Assembly (NCBI RefSeq): GCF_014653785.1
Contig: NZ_BNAS01000008.1
Location: 98,437 to 162,436 of the forward strand
Direction of reading: 5' to 3'
DNA from: Promicromonospora soli
GTDB taxonomy: Bacteria > Actinomycetota > Actinomycetes > Actinomycetales > Cellulomonadaceae
DNA: 64,000 nt
The translations under genes were made by a program, and so were the position numbers. This document shows, in pieces, positions 7,426-16,634 of the stretch. The notes under the pieces are model-generated. The model did no database searches, was not told the origin of the DNA, and was given only the letters and a program-made list of their open reading frames with translations. Numbering within the stretch: position 1 is the first letter of the stretch; each line of letters starts with the position of its first letter.

Positions 7426-8571
7426 TCACGGTAGGCGGACGCCGCCCACCTCACCACGCCTGAACGCCTGGTCGAGGTCGGCCCACAGGTCCTCTACGTC
7501 CTCCAGGCCCACGGACAGGCGCACCAGGTCCGGCGAGATCCCCGCGTCCTTGCGGGAAACCTCGTCCATGATCCGGTGGGTGAGGGACGCGGGGTGCTGG
7601 ATCAGGCTGTCCACGCTGCCCAGGCTCACCGCCGGGGTGATCAGCCGCACGGCGGAGACCAGGGCCACCGGGTCGACCGACGTCTCGAACGAGACCATCG
7701 CCCCGCCCAGCCGCGGGTAGTGCAGCCGGGTCACGCGGGGGTGCTCCGCCAGCCGGCGCGCCAGCTCCGCCGCCGTGGCCGACGCCGCACGCACCCGGAC
7801 CGGCAGTGTCGCCAGGCCCCGGAGCAGCTCGTAGCCCGCGATCGGGTGCAGCACGGCGCCGGTCATGAACCGGACCTGCCGCAGCGACCGGGCGAGCTCC
7901 TCGTCGCACGCGATGACGCCGCCCATCACGTCGCCGTGCCCGCCCAGGTACTTCGTGGCGCTGTGCAGCACCATGCCCGCCCCGAGCGTCAGCGGACGCT
8001 GGAGCACGGGCGTGGCGAACGTGTTGTCGACCAGCACGGGGACCGGCGCGCAGGCGTCGGCCAGGGCGCGCACGTCCACCTCGTCCAGCGTGGGGTTCGC
8101 CGGGCTCTCGACGACCACCAGTCCTGTGTCCTCAGTGATGGCCGACGCCGCGTCGTCCGGCGACGTCCAGGTCACCGAGGTGCCGAGCAGGCCCGAGCCG
8201 AGCAGGTGGTCGGTGGTGCCGTACAGCGGCCGCACGCCGACGACGTGCGGCTTCCCGGCAGCGACCTGCGCCAGCAGGCACGCCGACAGCGCCGCCATGC
8301 CGCTCGCGAACGCGACCGCCGCCTTCGCCCCCTCGAGCTCGGCAAGAGCCCGCTCGAAGCGCCGGACCGTCGGGTTGGCGACGCGGCCGTACACGGGCGG
8401 ACCGCCGTCGTCGTGCCCCTCGGCGAACTCGTCCAGACGCCCTGCCTCGGCGACCACGTCGTGCGACGGGTAGGTGGTGGACAGGTCGATCGGCGGGGCG
8501 TGGAGACCCAGGGCGGCCAGGTCGTCCTTGCCGGCGTGGACCGCGCGCGTGGTCCAGGAGTGCGTGCTCAT
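7426..8571 (-). CDS. Trans-sulfuration PLP-dependent enzyme (cystathionine gamma-synthase/lyase family)
   Basis: This 381-residue fold-type I PLP enzyme has the PLP lysine at about residue 207 in 'HSATKYLGGHGDVMGG' and the substrate/cofactor motif 'VESPANPTLDEVD'. 'VDNTFATP' and the tetramer-interface 'YGRVANPTVRRFE' are also present. Its neighbour is a divergent Lrp/AsnC regulator, the layout known for methionine gamma-lyase. However, the lyase-specific cysteine of 'YGCT' is Thr here (YGTT, 117-120), so cystathionine synthase or lyase activity is equally likely. The start is the ATG at 8571. It is followed by the SnoaL-like gene. Confidence 0.85.
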   Translation of the reverse strand: MSTHSWTTRAVHAGKDDLAALGLHAPPIDLSTTYPSHDVVAEAGRLDEFAEGHDDGGPPVYGRVANPTVRRFERALAELEGAKAAVAFASGMAALSACLLAQVAAGKPHVVGVRPLYGTTDHLLGSGLLGTSVTWTSPDDAASAITEDTGLVVVESPANPTLDEVDVRALADACAPVPVLVDNTFATPVLQRPLTLGAGMVLHSATKYLGGHGDVMGGVIACDEELARSLRQVRFMTGAVLHPIAGYELLRGLATLPVRVRAASATAAELARRLAEHPRVTRLHYPRLGGAMVSFETSVDPVALVSAVRLITPAVSLGSVDSLIQHPASLTHRIMDEVSRKDAGISPDLVRLSVGLEDVEDLWADLDQAFRRGEVGGVRLP

Positions 8572-8630
8572 GAGGGACTATCGCCATTCCCGAGGACCGA
8601 CGCCGGCCAGGCGTGCTAGAAATTCGGTCC

Positions 8631-9101
8631 ATGGCCCAGAACGTGATCCTGGATTCGGTCGACCGTGCGCTCCTGACCGAGCTGCAGAACGACGGACGTC
8701 TCTCCAACAAGGTGCTCGCGCAGCGGGTCGGCGTCGCGCCGTCGACCTGCCTGGCCCGCACCCAGCGGCTGCAGAACGCCGGCGTGATCCGCGGGTACCA
8801 CGCCGAGATCGACCCGGCCGCCGTCGGGCGCGGGCTGCAGGCCATGCTGATGGTGCGGCTCACCACGCACTCCCGGCCGCTGCTGGGACCGTTCGTCGAG
8901 TGGGTGCGCCGGCTCCCGCAGACGCGCGCCGTGCACCACGTGTCGGGCCCGGACGACTTCCTGGTCCACGTGGCCTGCGCCGACACCGACGAGCTGCAGC
9001 GCCTGGTGCTCGACCTCACGGCCCGCGGCGAGGTGGGCCGCGTGCAGACCGACCTGGTGTTCTCCTCCTGGACCTGCGGTCCGGTCACCCCGGCGGGATG
9101 A
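8631..9101 (+). CDS. Lrp/AsnC family transcriptional regulator
   Basis: This 156-residue regulator has an N-terminal HTH 'DSVDRALLTELQNDGRLSNKVLAQRVGVAPSTCLARTQRL' and a C-terminal RAM ligand-binding domain. The RAM domain includes 'GPDDFLVHVACADTDELQRLVLDL' with the G-x-D effector motif. Its divergence from the PLP enzyme (59 bases between starts) suggests it senses an amino acid such as methionine or cysteine and controls that gene. ATG 8631 is preferred to an in-frame GTG six codons earlier because the HTH begins right after it. Confidence 0.87.
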   Translation: MAQNVILDSVDRALLTELQNDGRLSNKVLAQRVGVAPSTCLARTQRLQNAGVIRGYHAEIDPAAVGRGLQAMLMVRLTTHSRPLLGPFVEWVRRLPQTRAVHHVSGPDDFLVHVACADTDELQRLVLDLTARGEVGRVQTDLVFSSWTCGPVTPAG

Positions 9102-9129
9102 CCGGACCGGCCGGACTGCCCCGTCCGTG

Positions 9130-10203
9130 TCAGAAGGCCTGCGCGAACAGGTCCGCGAACAGGGCGTCGGGGTCGACGTCCAGCCCGCGGGCCGTGAACC
9201 AGCCGCACACCGTGCGGCAGTCCCGCAGCAGCACCTCGCTCGCGAAGGGGTTGGACGCCAGGTCGACGACCTGCGGCAGGTCGATGATGACCAGCCGCTC
9301 GCCGTGGGCCAGGATGTTGTACGGCGACAGGTCGCCGTGCGCGAGACCGAGCCGGGCCAGCACGGACATGCCGTGCGTGAGCTGGTCCCAGTACGACTCG
9401 AGCAGGTCGTCCGACGGGCGTTCCCGCGTCAGTCGCGGTGCGGCGACGGGCTGGGTGCGGCCGGAGTCGTCGACCTCCTCGGTGCCCACGAACTCCATGA
9501 GCACCTCGGTGCCGTCGATCTGCACCGGGTAGGGCACCGGGGCGCCCGCCGACCAGGCGTCGCGCAGGGCGACGAACTCCGCGTCGGCCCACTGGGTGGC
9601 GGACACGGCGCGGCCCCACGCGGACTTGCGGTCCTCCATGGCGCGCTGGTCGCGCGTGCGCCGCACCCGGCGGCCCTCGGTGTACTCGGTGCCGCGCTGG
9701 AACTGCCCGTGCTCCAGGCTCCGGTACCGCTTGGCCACCAGGAGGCACCGCTCGGTCCGGTCGGACGACGCCGGATCGGCACCTGGCGGGACCGCACGCT
9801 CCACCAGGAACGCGTCTGCCTCCTTGCCGGTCTTGAGGATGCCGAGCTCGGTGTCGAGCGCGGCGTCGCGCGTGACCAGCCAGTCGGGCAGCGGCTCGGG
9901 ACCGCGCTGCCCCTTGGCGACGGATCGCCAGGTGGACCAGCGCTGCCCGGGGCCGGGCTGGGTGGGATCGGGGTTGGTGGTGCCGTGCTCGTTGCTGTCG
10001 TATCGGTCGTCGTTGTAGTCGTCGCTGCCCGACGGGCCGCCCTCGACCCGGCTCGGGTGCGGGCCCTCCAGGTCCTCGCGGCGGACTCCACCGCTACGGG
10101 TGGCCCGGCGCTTGGCGGCGGTCAGCCGGGCGTCTGGCTGCTTGCGGTCCCGGTTCGCGGCGCGGACCAGGACGGACTTCGGTGCTTCGGGAAAACGGGG
10201 CAA
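9130..10203 (-). CDS. RIO-type protein kinase
   Basis: This 357-residue atypical kinase of the RIO1 group carries 'GILKTGKEADAFLVE' (ATP loop, residues 121-135), Lys158 in 'LLVAKRY' and the catalytic loop 'HGDLSPYNIL' with Asp291 and Asn296. The metal-binding 'VIIDLPQVVD' has Asp308. An N-terminal tail of about 100 residues is charged, rich in D/N/G/P and probably disordered. Archaeal and eukaryotic RIO kinases act in small-subunit maturation; bacterial roles are unclear. The start is TTG, supported by AAGGAG seven bases upstream. A 23-codon small ORF with a strong ribosome-binding site precedes it. Confidence 0.85.
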   Translation of the reverse strand: MPRFPEAPKSVLVRAANRDRKQPDARLTAAKRRATRSGGVRREDLEGPHPSRVEGGPSGSDDYNDDRYDSNEHGTTNPDPTQPGPGQRWSTWRSVAKGQRGPEPLPDWLVTRDAALDTELGILKTGKEADAFLVERAVPPGADPASSDRTERCLLVAKRYRSLEHGQFQRGTEYTEGRRVRRTRDQRAMEDRKSAWGRAVSATQWADAEFVALRDAWSAGAPVPYPVQIDGTEVLMEFVGTEEVDDSGRTQPVAAPRLTRERPSDDLLESYWDQLTHGMSVLARLGLAHGDLSPYNILAHGERLVIIDLPQVVDLASNPFASEVLLRDCRTVCGWFTARGLDVDPDALFADLFAQAF

Positions 10204-10236
10204 GACAGTGCTCCTTGATGCCGGAGCAGCGCCGGA

Positions 10237-10308
10237 TCAGCCCCGCGTGCTCCTGGTGACAGTGGCGTCTGCTGCCGCGAAGGCAGCCGCGCGAACGACG
10301 TTGTCCAT
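10237..10308 (-). CDS. Possible 23-aa small ORF upstream of the RIO kinase gene
   Basis: An ATG at 10308 is preceded by GGAGG at ideal spacing and opens a 23-codon frame (begins MDNVVRAAAFAAADATV, ends STRG). It stops 33 bases before the RIO kinase TTG. The strong ribosome-binding site is the only direct evidence for translation. It could be a leader peptide affecting RIO expression or a chance frame. Confidence 0.35.
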   Translation of the reverse strand: MDNVVRAAAFAAADATVTRSTRG

Positions 10309-10468
10309 GGCTGCCTCCTCCCTGTCTTGCCTGAGCTGGCCGGTCATCGAGCGCCTCGACGGGTTGACCCGGTGACCGTGCGACGAGCATGGCATGCCGG
10401 TGCATCAGGCTGCACCTGATTTTCCGGAAGTTCTTCGTCGACGTCCGGTGAGCGCCGGCGTCAGCCGC

Positions 10469-12631
10469 TCAGCTCCAGGGGAGAACGCTCTCGAACGATT
10501 CCCAGAGCGAGTCCCGAACGTCCTCGGTGGTGTCCTGGACGCCCTGCTCGATGTCGTCCTGGAGCTGCTCCCGCTGCTGCTCGAAGGAGACCCGGGCGTC
10601 CTCCGTGACCTGCTGCGCGTAGCTGACCACACCCTGCACCGCGATCACGATCACCCACACCACGACGACCAGCCAGAACGGCCAGGTGCGTCCGCTGCGG
10701 CGCGAGCGGACCGCCCGCACGAGGTTCACGATCGCGGCGGTCACGATGCCGAGCAGCGGGATCGACAGCTCTGCCAAGCGCGGCGTCCACACCGGGTCGA
10801 CGCCCAGCACGGACACCCCCAGGTCGCCGAGCGCCGCGAACAGCGGCAGCGCGGCCGCGCTGGGCATCTCGGCGAAGCCAGGGATCAGGCGCACCAGCTG
10901 GTAGACCGCCACGGCGAGCAGCAAGCGGGGGATCCAGCCGATGATCGCCGCCACAGCCCCCGCGCCCCGGCCGGAGGCGCGGTCCTTTGTCTCGCGGTCC
11001 TTGGCAGCGGGGGCCTCCCGCTCGTCGCGGCGCGGCTGGGACCCAGTCGGCAGGGGCGGCGTCGGCGGCTGCGTGCCTACTACGGGCTGCGGCGCCGTGG
11101 TGGGCATCGGTCGCGTACCCGGCGGCGGGCCCGGGCGGAACGCCGGCGCGACCTGCGTGACCCGCTGGTTGGTGACGGGCATGGGCTGCGCCGGGCCGCC
11201 GGCCTGTCGCCGGGGCGCGACCGGCGTCGAAGGGACGCCGGGGAGCGGAAGGCCGTGGCGCTGCCGATAGCTGGTCCAGCCCTCGAACGTGTCCGGGTAG
11301 CCCTCGGGCGTGAAGGCAGGGGCCCAGCGCATCGCGGCCCACAGGTAGTCCTTGATCTCGGCGGGCGCGCGCCCGCCCGCCCGCTGCGGCCCGACGGCGG
11401 CCAGGTACACGGAGATGACATCCTCCGCGGCGCCGTCGAACCCGTCGGCGTGCACCTGGTGCAGGCGGCCCATGAGCTGCTGGTCGTAGACCAGGTTGGT
11501 GATGGGCTCGCCCTGCCGCACCGGGTTGGTCGCGAGCACGCTGGTGGGCGCGACGGTGGCCGCGGACGTCCCGACGCCGGTCATCACCTCGGTGACGAGC
11601 CCGCGCTCGGTGCTGGTGGTGCCTGCGGCGGCGAGCAGCGCAGTGTCGAGCAGTGCCGTATCGAGCCCGCCGCTGGTGGCGAGCTGGGCCACGGTGCGGA
11701 TGAGGTTGTGCAGCGGCGGGCGGTTCTCCGGCTGGTGCCGCGTCATGGCCAGGACGAGCGGCAGCAGCCGCTGGTCGACAGGTCCGACGTCGGCCGCCGT
11801 CAGGTCGCGGCCCACGAAGTTGAGGTCGTTGGGCAGCTCACCCGTCGCGAGGAAGACCAGCAGCAGGCCCAGGCTGTACACGTCGGAGCGGGCGTGCGGC
11901 TTGCGCACGAACAGCTCGGGCGCCATGTACGAGATGGTGCCCGCCGCGTGTGTCGAGGTGGTCGTACCGTGCCCCTTGGCGATGCCGAGGTCGATGAGCA
12001 CGTACCGGTCGGGCGCGGCGATGATGTTGGCCGGCTTCACGTCCCGGTGGAGGAAGCGCTCCTCCTGGAGCACGGCCAGGGCGTCGAGCACGTCGGCCGC
12101 CACGCGCAGCACGTCGCGCACCGGCAGCGGTCCTTCCGCGGCCACGCGCTGAGCGAGGGTGGGCCCCGGCACGAGCTCCATGGCGAACCAGGCCGTCGGT
12201 GCCTGCAGGTCGGCCGCGACGAGCTGCGGGAACCCGCGTCCGGCCAGCCGCTCCAGCAGCGCGGCCTCACCGATGAACCGGTCCAGCGTGCCCCGCTCGT
12301 TGTTGGTCAGCACCTTGATCGCGACCTCGCCGCCCTGCCCCATGGCGCGGTACACGTGCGCGAACCCGCCGTGGCCGAGCGACTCGCCCAGCTGGAACGG
12401 GCCGAGGATCTCGCCCGTGGCGGGGATGCGGGGCGCGGAGGGGGGCCCGACCGCCGGCCCGACCGGCGTGACCGCGTGCCCCGCCGCACCCGCGGGCAGG
12501 ACGACCTTCGTCGGCGTCGGGACCACCCGCGTGGGCGGGGGTGGCGGTGGCGCGACGGCGGTCTGGTCGCCACCCTGACCCGGCTGGCCGGTAGGGCGTG
12601 CAGCCGTGATGCGGGCGGTCTCGTCGGACAA
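10469..12631 (-). CDS. Membrane-anchored Ser/Thr protein kinase
   Basis: This 720-residue Hanks-type kinase has a Pro-rich N-terminus to about residue 70. It then shows G-loop 'LGHGGFAHVY' (84-94), Lys106 in 'VAIKVL', HRD at 195-197, DLG at 214-216 in place of DFG, and APE at 237-239. The C-lobe ends near residue 330. A variable region and a Pro-rich linker lead to a C-terminal module of three hydrophobic segments starting '[20 protein letters not shown]', plus a glutamine/glutamate-rich tail. That module is shared with the next gene upstream. There are no PASTA repeats. The start is TTG (12631) with GAGGAG upstream. It probably phosphorylates its neighbour and other cell-envelope or division proteins. 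Confidence 0.92.
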   Translation of the reverse strand: MSDETARITAARPTGQPGQGGDQTAVAPPPPPPTRVVPTPTKVVLPAGAAGHAVTPVGPAVGPPSAPRIPATGEILGPFQLGESLGHGGFAHVYRAMGQGGEVAIKVLTNNERGTLDRFIGEAALLERLAGRGFPQLVAADLQAPTAWFAMELVPGPTLAQRVAAEGPLPVRDVLRVAADVLDALAVLQEERFLHRDVKPANIIAAPDRYVLIDLGIAKGHGTTTSTHAAGTISYMAPELFVRKPHARSDVYSLGLLLVFLATGELPNDLNFVGRDLTAADVGPVDQRLLPLVLAMTRHQPENRPPLHNLIRTVAQLATSGGLDTALLDTALLAAAGTTSTERGLVTEVMTGVGTSAATVAPTSVLATNPVRQGEPITNLVYDQQLMGRLHQVHADGFDGAAEDVISVYLAAVGPQRAGGRAPAEIKDYLWAAMRWAPAFTPEGYPDTFEGWTSYRQRHGLPLPGVPSTPVAPRRQAGGPAQPMPVTNQRVTQVAPAFRPGPPPGTRPMPTTAPQPVVGTQPPTPPLPTGSQPRRDEREAPAAKDRETKDRASGRGAGAVAAIIGWIPRLLLAVAVYQLVRLIPGFAEMPSAAALPLFAALGDLGVSVLGVDPVWTPRLAELSIPLLGIVTAAIVNLVRAVRSRRSGRTWPFWLVVVVWVIVIAVQGVVSYAQQVTEDARVSFEQQREQLQDDIEQGVQDTTEDVRDSLWESFESVLPWS

Positions 12632-12708
12632 ACTCAGGGCTCCTCAGCAGCGCACCGGAACTTCCGGGTGACCTGAGAAACGCTATCAGCGTCCGCGCCC
12701 GGACGGAG

Positions 12709-13860
12709 TTATCCGTTGCCGCCCGGCAGGGCGTCCTCGAGCTGCTCGGTGATGCCGTCGGTCGCGTTCTGCTTGGCGTCCTCGACGCCCTGCTCGACCT
12801 CCTGCTCGACGGACTCCTTGGCGTCCTGCTTGGCGTCCTCGATCTCCTGGTCCACCGTGTTCTGGAGGTCCTGCTTCACGTTCTCGGTGGCGTCCTGGGC
12901 GTATCCGATGACACCGCCGACGGCGAACACCACTATCCACGCGACGATCGCCAGCCCGTAGGGCCAGATCGACAGGGACGTGTTCAGCGACCGGATCGTG
13001 TTGAGCAGGCCCGCGAGCAGGATGCCGAGCACGGGGATCGTCAGGTTGGCGGCCTGGTCGGACCACTCCGGGTTGAGGTTGAGCATCGCCAGCACGCCGT
13101 CGCCGATCCCGCGGAACAGCGGGAACTGCGAGGCGTCCGGCATGACGTCGAACCCGGGGATCAGCCGGACCAGCTGGTAGACGCCGAGCGCGAGCAGCAA
13201 CCGCGGGATCCAGGCCAGGACGGCGCCGGCCACCGAACCGCCCGCGCCCGAGTCGTCGTCCCGGTCGCGGTCACGGCGCGGCGGCGTCGGCTGGGCTGCC
13301 CGCGGGCCAAAGCCCTGGTCAAAGGGGTTGGGCGGGCCCTGCTGCTGGCCCTGCTGACCGTAGCCCTGCTGCCCTGGCTGGCCGTAGCCAGGCTGCTGAC
13401 CGTAGGCCTGAGCCGGCTGGCCGTACCCGGGCTGCTGACCGTAGCCCTGATGGCCCGGCTGGCCGTAGGCGGGCTGCTGCCCGTAGCCCTGCTGCCCGTA
13501 GCCGGGCGCCTGCACCTGCGTGGGCTGCTCGGTCTCGAACGGGCGGAACGGCCGCGCGGGCGGCGGCGTCGCGGACCGGTAGTCGCGCTGGGCCATCCCC
13601 GAGGGCGGCAGCACCTGGGTCTGCTCGTCGACGGCGGAGGACCCGCCCGGCGGCGGCATGACCTGGGTCCGCTCGTCGATGCCGTCGTCCTGGTTCTCGG
13701 GGGCCCACTGACCGGCTGCCTGGCGAGCCTGTATCGCATCCATCCGCTGCGTCGCGGCATACGATGACGGGGCGCCGGGCTGTCCCGGGCGAGCGGGCTG
13801 CCGCTGGTTCTGCGTCGGGTCGGCCGCCGGAGGAATACGGCGGGTGGGCTCGTCGGACAA
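12709..13860 (-). CDS. Membrane protein sharing the kinase's C-terminal module; GYGQQ repeats and TQV motifs
   Basis: This 383-residue protein is of unknown function. Residues 60-116 hold three acidic-Thr motifs (DERTQVM at T65, DEQTQVL at T81, EQPTQVQ at T114). Residues 119-175 are a low-complexity run of [11 protein letters not shown] repeats. Residues 213-320 contain three hydrophobic segments beginning '[20 protein letters not shown]', paralogous to the adjacent kinase's C-terminus. Residues 322-375 form an E/D/Q/K-rich coiled-coil tail. The start is TTG (13860) with GAGGAG upstream, the same configuration as the kinase gene 78 bases downstream. The Thr motifs resemble actinobacterial STPK acceptor sites, so it may be the kinase's substrate and partner. 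Confidence 0.8.
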   Translation of the reverse strand: MSDEPTRRIPPAADPTQNQRQPARPGQPGAPSSYAATQRMDAIQARQAAGQWAPENQDDGIDERTQVMPPPGGSSAVDEQTQVLPPSGMAQRDYRSATPPPARPFRPFETEQPTQVQAPGYGQQGYGQQPAYGQPGHQGYGQQPGYGQPAQAYGQQPGYGQPGQQGYGQQGQQQGPPNPFDQGFGPRAAQPTPPRRDRDRDDDSGAGGSVAGAVLAWIPRLLLALGVYQLVRLIPGFDVMPDASQFPLFRGIGDGVLAMLNLNPEWSDQAANLTIPVLGILLAGLLNTIRSLNTSLSIWPYGLAIVAWIVVFAVGGVIGYAQDATENVKQDLQNTVDQEIEDAKQDAKESVEQEVEQGVEDAKQNATDGITEQLEDALPGGNG

Positions 13861-14025
13861 GCGGAGGCTCCTCGGTTGTGGTCCCGGTTTCGACACCTGT
13901 TTGCGCGAGAACCTACCAGGTGGGGTGAATGCCCCGTTGGGGTGGCCAGGCGGACGATCATGTCCGACCCTTGCTTCGGGGGTGAACCACGCGATGCCGC
14001 TTACCAGGAACTTCGGAGGAAACGC

Positions 14026-15666
14026 ATGAGCTCTGACACCGTGCCCCGCTGGCCTCGGATCGACGCGATCGTCCGGGAAGACGGTTCCGGCGAGGTGACG
14101 ATCGACGGGACGTTCCACCCCATCGCCACGGGGAGCCTGGAAGAGGCGCGCGTCGAGGTGTTGCGCCGGGTGACGGAGAACGCGGCGATGGTCGGTCGGC
14201 CCGTGCGGGCCTCCGCCACCGGTCCCGAGGGGCTCTGGAACCTGATCGTGCATCCGGACGGCACGGTGGTGCCGGAGGAGGACGAGATCGAGCCACAGCC
14301 TTCCCCGGCGCAGTCCTCGCCGATGCCGGCCCCGGCGTTCGACGGCGTGCCGGTCGCGGACCTGCCCCCGGCCGGCGAGCCCACGGCGGCGGACCCGATC
14401 TCTGGTGCCGGCGTCGCGAGCGCCGTCGGCACCGACGCTCCTGGCTCCGCCGTCGAGGTCGACCCGGATGAGACGGTGCGCCGCGCCCCGCGTACGCCTG
14501 AGGTGCCGGACGTCGCGGCGTCGCCGGCGGACGGGGCGGTACCTCCCGGGGCCTCGGCCGACGTCGCCGACCGGGTGCGCGAGAACGCGGCGAAGAGCCT
14601 GCCGGGCAGCGCGACCGGCAAACTGTCCCTCGCGAACCCCGTGTCAGGGCCCGTGACCCCGGCGGCCGGGAACGGCAGCTCGGGCAGCCTGTCCGCACCG
14701 CCGTCGGGCCCGGTGCAGGGGACCGAGGACGGCCCTCGCTCGCGCCGCGAGACGCGGCAGTCGTTCCTCACGCACCAGCAGGACGAGGACCCGGCGACGC
14801 GTGGCTTCCGCGGGATGCTGACCCGCATGGGGCTCCGGGTCGGTCCGAGCGAGTCGGAGCGCGCCGAGCGAGCCGACGAGCGCGCGGTGAGCCAGCACTG
14901 GCCCGGCCCGCGCACCATCTCGATCGTGAACGGCAAGGGCGGCGCGGGCAAGACGCCGTCGACGGTGCTGCTCGCCGCGGTCTTCGCGCAGTTCGGCGGC
15001 GCGGGCGTGGTGACGTGGGACAACAACCAGACGCGCGGCACTCTTGGCTGGCGCACCGAGCAGGGTCCGCACGAGTCCACGCTGCTGGACCTGCTGCCGC
15101 AGACCGACCGCCTCCTGGGCCCGTCCGCGCAGGCCGCCGATCTCGCGCGGTACGTGCACCACCAGACGCGCGACCGGTTCGACGTGCTGCGGTCCAAGCC
15201 GATCGCCATGGCGAACGAGCAGCGGATCAAGCCGCAGGACGTGGACGCCATCCACTCCGTGCTGTCGAAGTACTACCGGATGATCCTCATCGACTCCGGC
15301 AACGACGAGTCCGATCCCATGTGGCAGCGGATGATCGACCTGACCGACCAGCTGGTGGTCGCCACCACGACCCGCGACGACCACGCGGAGGCCGGGGCGC
15401 TGTTGCTGGAGGCGCTCGCGACCCGGGACGGGCGGTCGGCGTACCTGGCGCAGCAGGCCGTGGTGGTGGTGAGCCAGGCCGACCAGAAGGAGTCCCTCAG
15501 CGAGCTGGAGAAGGTCGCCGACGGGTACCGGTCGCTGGCTCGCGAGGTGGTCACCATCCCGTTCGACCCGGCGATGGTCGACGGTCACCTGCGGTACGGC
15601 GCGCTGCGCCAGGAGACGCGGCGCGCCTGGCTCGGCGCGGGCGCGGCGGTGGCCGGCGGCCTGTGA
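14026..15666 (+). CDS. ParA/MinD-like P-loop ATPase, copy 1
   Basis: This 546-residue protein has a conserved N-terminal domain (1-85, '[20 protein letters not shown]' to '[10 protein letters not shown]') and a long Pro/Ala/Gly linker. A basic segment '[10 protein letters not shown]' follows, then a C-terminal ATPase with Walker A '[11 protein letters not shown]' (302-312), '[13 protein letters not shown]' (331-343) and Walker B-like 'MILIDSGND' (419-427). It resembles the deviant-Walker ATPases that position DNA or secretion machinery (ParA, MinD, T7SS EspI), but no ParB or ESX genes adjoin it. ATG 14026 follows CGGAGGA at six bases. A close paralogue lies at 18395-19933 on the other strand. 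Confidence 0.82.
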   Translation: MSSDTVPRWPRIDAIVREDGSGEVTIDGTFHPIATGSLEEARVEVLRRVTENAAMVGRPVRASATGPEGLWNLIVHPDGTVVPEEDEIEPQPSPAQSSPMPAPAFDGVPVADLPPAGEPTAADPISGAGVASAVGTDAPGSAVEVDPDETVRRAPRTPEVPDVAASPADGAVPPGASADVADRVRENAAKSLPGSATGKLSLANPVSGPVTPAAGNGSSGSLSAPPSGPVQGTEDGPRSRRETRQSFLTHQQDEDPATRGFRGMLTRMGLRVGPSESERAERADERAVSQHWPGPRTISIVNGKGGAGKTPSTVLLAAVFAQFGGAGVVTWDNNQTRGTLGWRTEQGPHESTLLDLLPQTDRLLGPSAQAADLARYVHHQTRDRFDVLRSKPIAMANEQRIKPQDVDAIHSVLSKYYRMILIDSGNDESDPMWQRMIDLTDQLVVATTTRDDHAEAGALLLEALATRDGRSAYLAQQAVVVVSQADQKESLSELEKVADGYRSLAREVVTIPFDPAMVDGHLRYGALRQETRRAWLGAGAAVAGGL

Positions 15667-15670
15667 GCCG

Positions 15671-15703
15671 CTGACCGGCCCCGCCCGCGGCGGGGCCGGT
15701 CAG
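15671..15703. terminator. Bidirectional terminator hairpin
   Basis: Perfect 13-base arms ctgaccggccccg (15671-15683) and cggggccggtcag (15691-15703) flank a 7-base loop. The hairpin sits between two convergent genes and overlaps the last codon region of the minus-strand gene. There is no long T-run, as is common in high-GC actinobacteria. Confidence 0.7.
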
Positions 15704-16524
15704 CCCGGGAAGACCGCGACGATCTGGTTCCAGACCGACATGGTGTCGTAGCCCATCTCGTCCAGCAGCGCCCAGACGACGCCGACGATCGCGTACAGCG
15801 ACACCGGGATGAGGACGATCCACTCGCGTACCGAGCCGGCGTCGCCGAGGATCGGTAGCGAGAGGTTGCCCCCGTACTTCCAGATCATGTCGAGCTCGAT
15901 GCCGCGCCCGTCGCGCATCCAGCCGGGGGACCGGAACTTCAGGGGCCACAGCAGCGGCACGCCGGCGGTCGTGATCAGGTCGCCGAGGATGTGCACCACG
16001 CAGCCGAGCGCCACGCTGAACGGCATCCAGAACCACTCCTCGGGTGCGAAGACCGCGATGAGGACCGCCAGCGTGATGGACGTGGTCCAGGGCAGGAGCT
16101 TCGTGTCCCGCGTGATCTTGAGCGCCTTGAGGGCGAACGCGACGAGCAGCACGCACATGATGCCCGGGCCGATGAGGATCGACCCGATCTCCTCGTTGCC
16201 CGTGTCGATGCTCAGCAGGCTGAGGCCCCACGCGATCGCAGTGAACACCGCGACGCCGAGGATCGAGTGGGTGCCCTTGCGGTGCCCGCCCGAGACGGTC
16301 TCGATGCCCTTGACCACGACGTCCGAGACCGGGGACAGCGAGTTGGCGATGGTGCCGGAGTGATGGTCGGCGTCGGGCAGCAGCGCGGCGCCCGCGCAGA
16401 CGAGGGCTCCCGCGATGACACCGGTGTTCGTCACCCCCTCGTACCAGCCGAAGGCGATCGGCGTCGATGCGGTGACTGCGACCCAGGCTGCGGCTCCCGT
16501 CGCGGCGTGGTGGCCTCCCATCAT
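15700..16524 (-). CDS. YdjM-type metal-dependent membrane hydrolase
   Basis: This 274-residue multi-spanning membrane protein of the YdjM/DUF457 type has the family motif 'GALVCAGAALLPDADHHSGTIANSL', 'GGHRKGTHSILGV' (HRxxTHS-like) and 'LGCVVHILGDLITTAGVPLLWP' (HxxxD). These His and Asp residues form the proposed metal site. The E. coli homologue is SOS-linked, but no LexA box is evident here. Hydrophobic segments alternate with these motifs through the whole length. The start is ATG; an in-frame second ATG follows at once. Confidence 0.82.
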   Translation of the reverse strand: MMGGHHAATGAAAWVAVTASTPIAFGWYEGVTNTGVIAGALVCAGAALLPDADHHSGTIANSLSPVSDVVVKGIETVSGGHRKGTHSILGVAVFTAIAWGLSLLSIDTGNEEIGSILIGPGIMCVLLVAFALKALKITRDTKLLPWTTSITLAVLIAVFAPEEWFWMPFSVALGCVVHILGDLITTAGVPLLWPLKFRSPGWMRDGRGIELDMIWKYGGNLSLPILGDAGSVREWIVLIPVSLYAIVGVVWALLDEMGYDTMSVWNQIVAVFPG

Positions 16525-16571
16525 GGTGGTGTGCGCTCCAGTTCCCGGGTCTCCCCGATTCGGCAGATAAA

Positions 16572-16594
16572 GCTGACAGGTACCGCTGACAGAT
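16572..16594. promoter_or_regulatory. Direct repeats upstream of the YdjM-type gene
   Basis: gctgacaggt (16572-16581) and gctgacagat (16585-16594) repeat with a 13-base period. A partial third copy, reading ATCTGC on the minus strand, follows toward the gene. They lie 48-70 bases before the minus-strand start at 16524 and may be binding half-sites for an unidentified regulator. Confidence 0.4.
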
Positions 16595-16611
16595 ATGGCT
16601 TGTTTTGACCC

Positions 16612-16634
16612 GGTTCGTCCTGGCCGGACGAAAC
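16612..16634. terminator. Probable terminator hairpin downstream of GNAT gene
   Basis: ggttcgtcc and ggacgaaac form an imperfect stem (one bulged A) around a short loop. It lies beyond the 3' end of the minus-strand GNAT gene at 16751. Confidence 0.4.

Noticed and set aside
10094-10405. 103-residue frame on the minus strand overlapping the RIO kinase start
   Set aside because: It overlaps both the RIO start and the better-supported 23-codon ORF, has no ribosome-binding site and has a composition typical of a shadow frame.
13330-13510. Tandem repeats that could suggest a CRISPR or minisatellite
   Set aside because: They lie in frame inside the coding region of the membrane protein and encode [11 protein letters not shown] units. 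Periods are multiples of three and there are no spacers.
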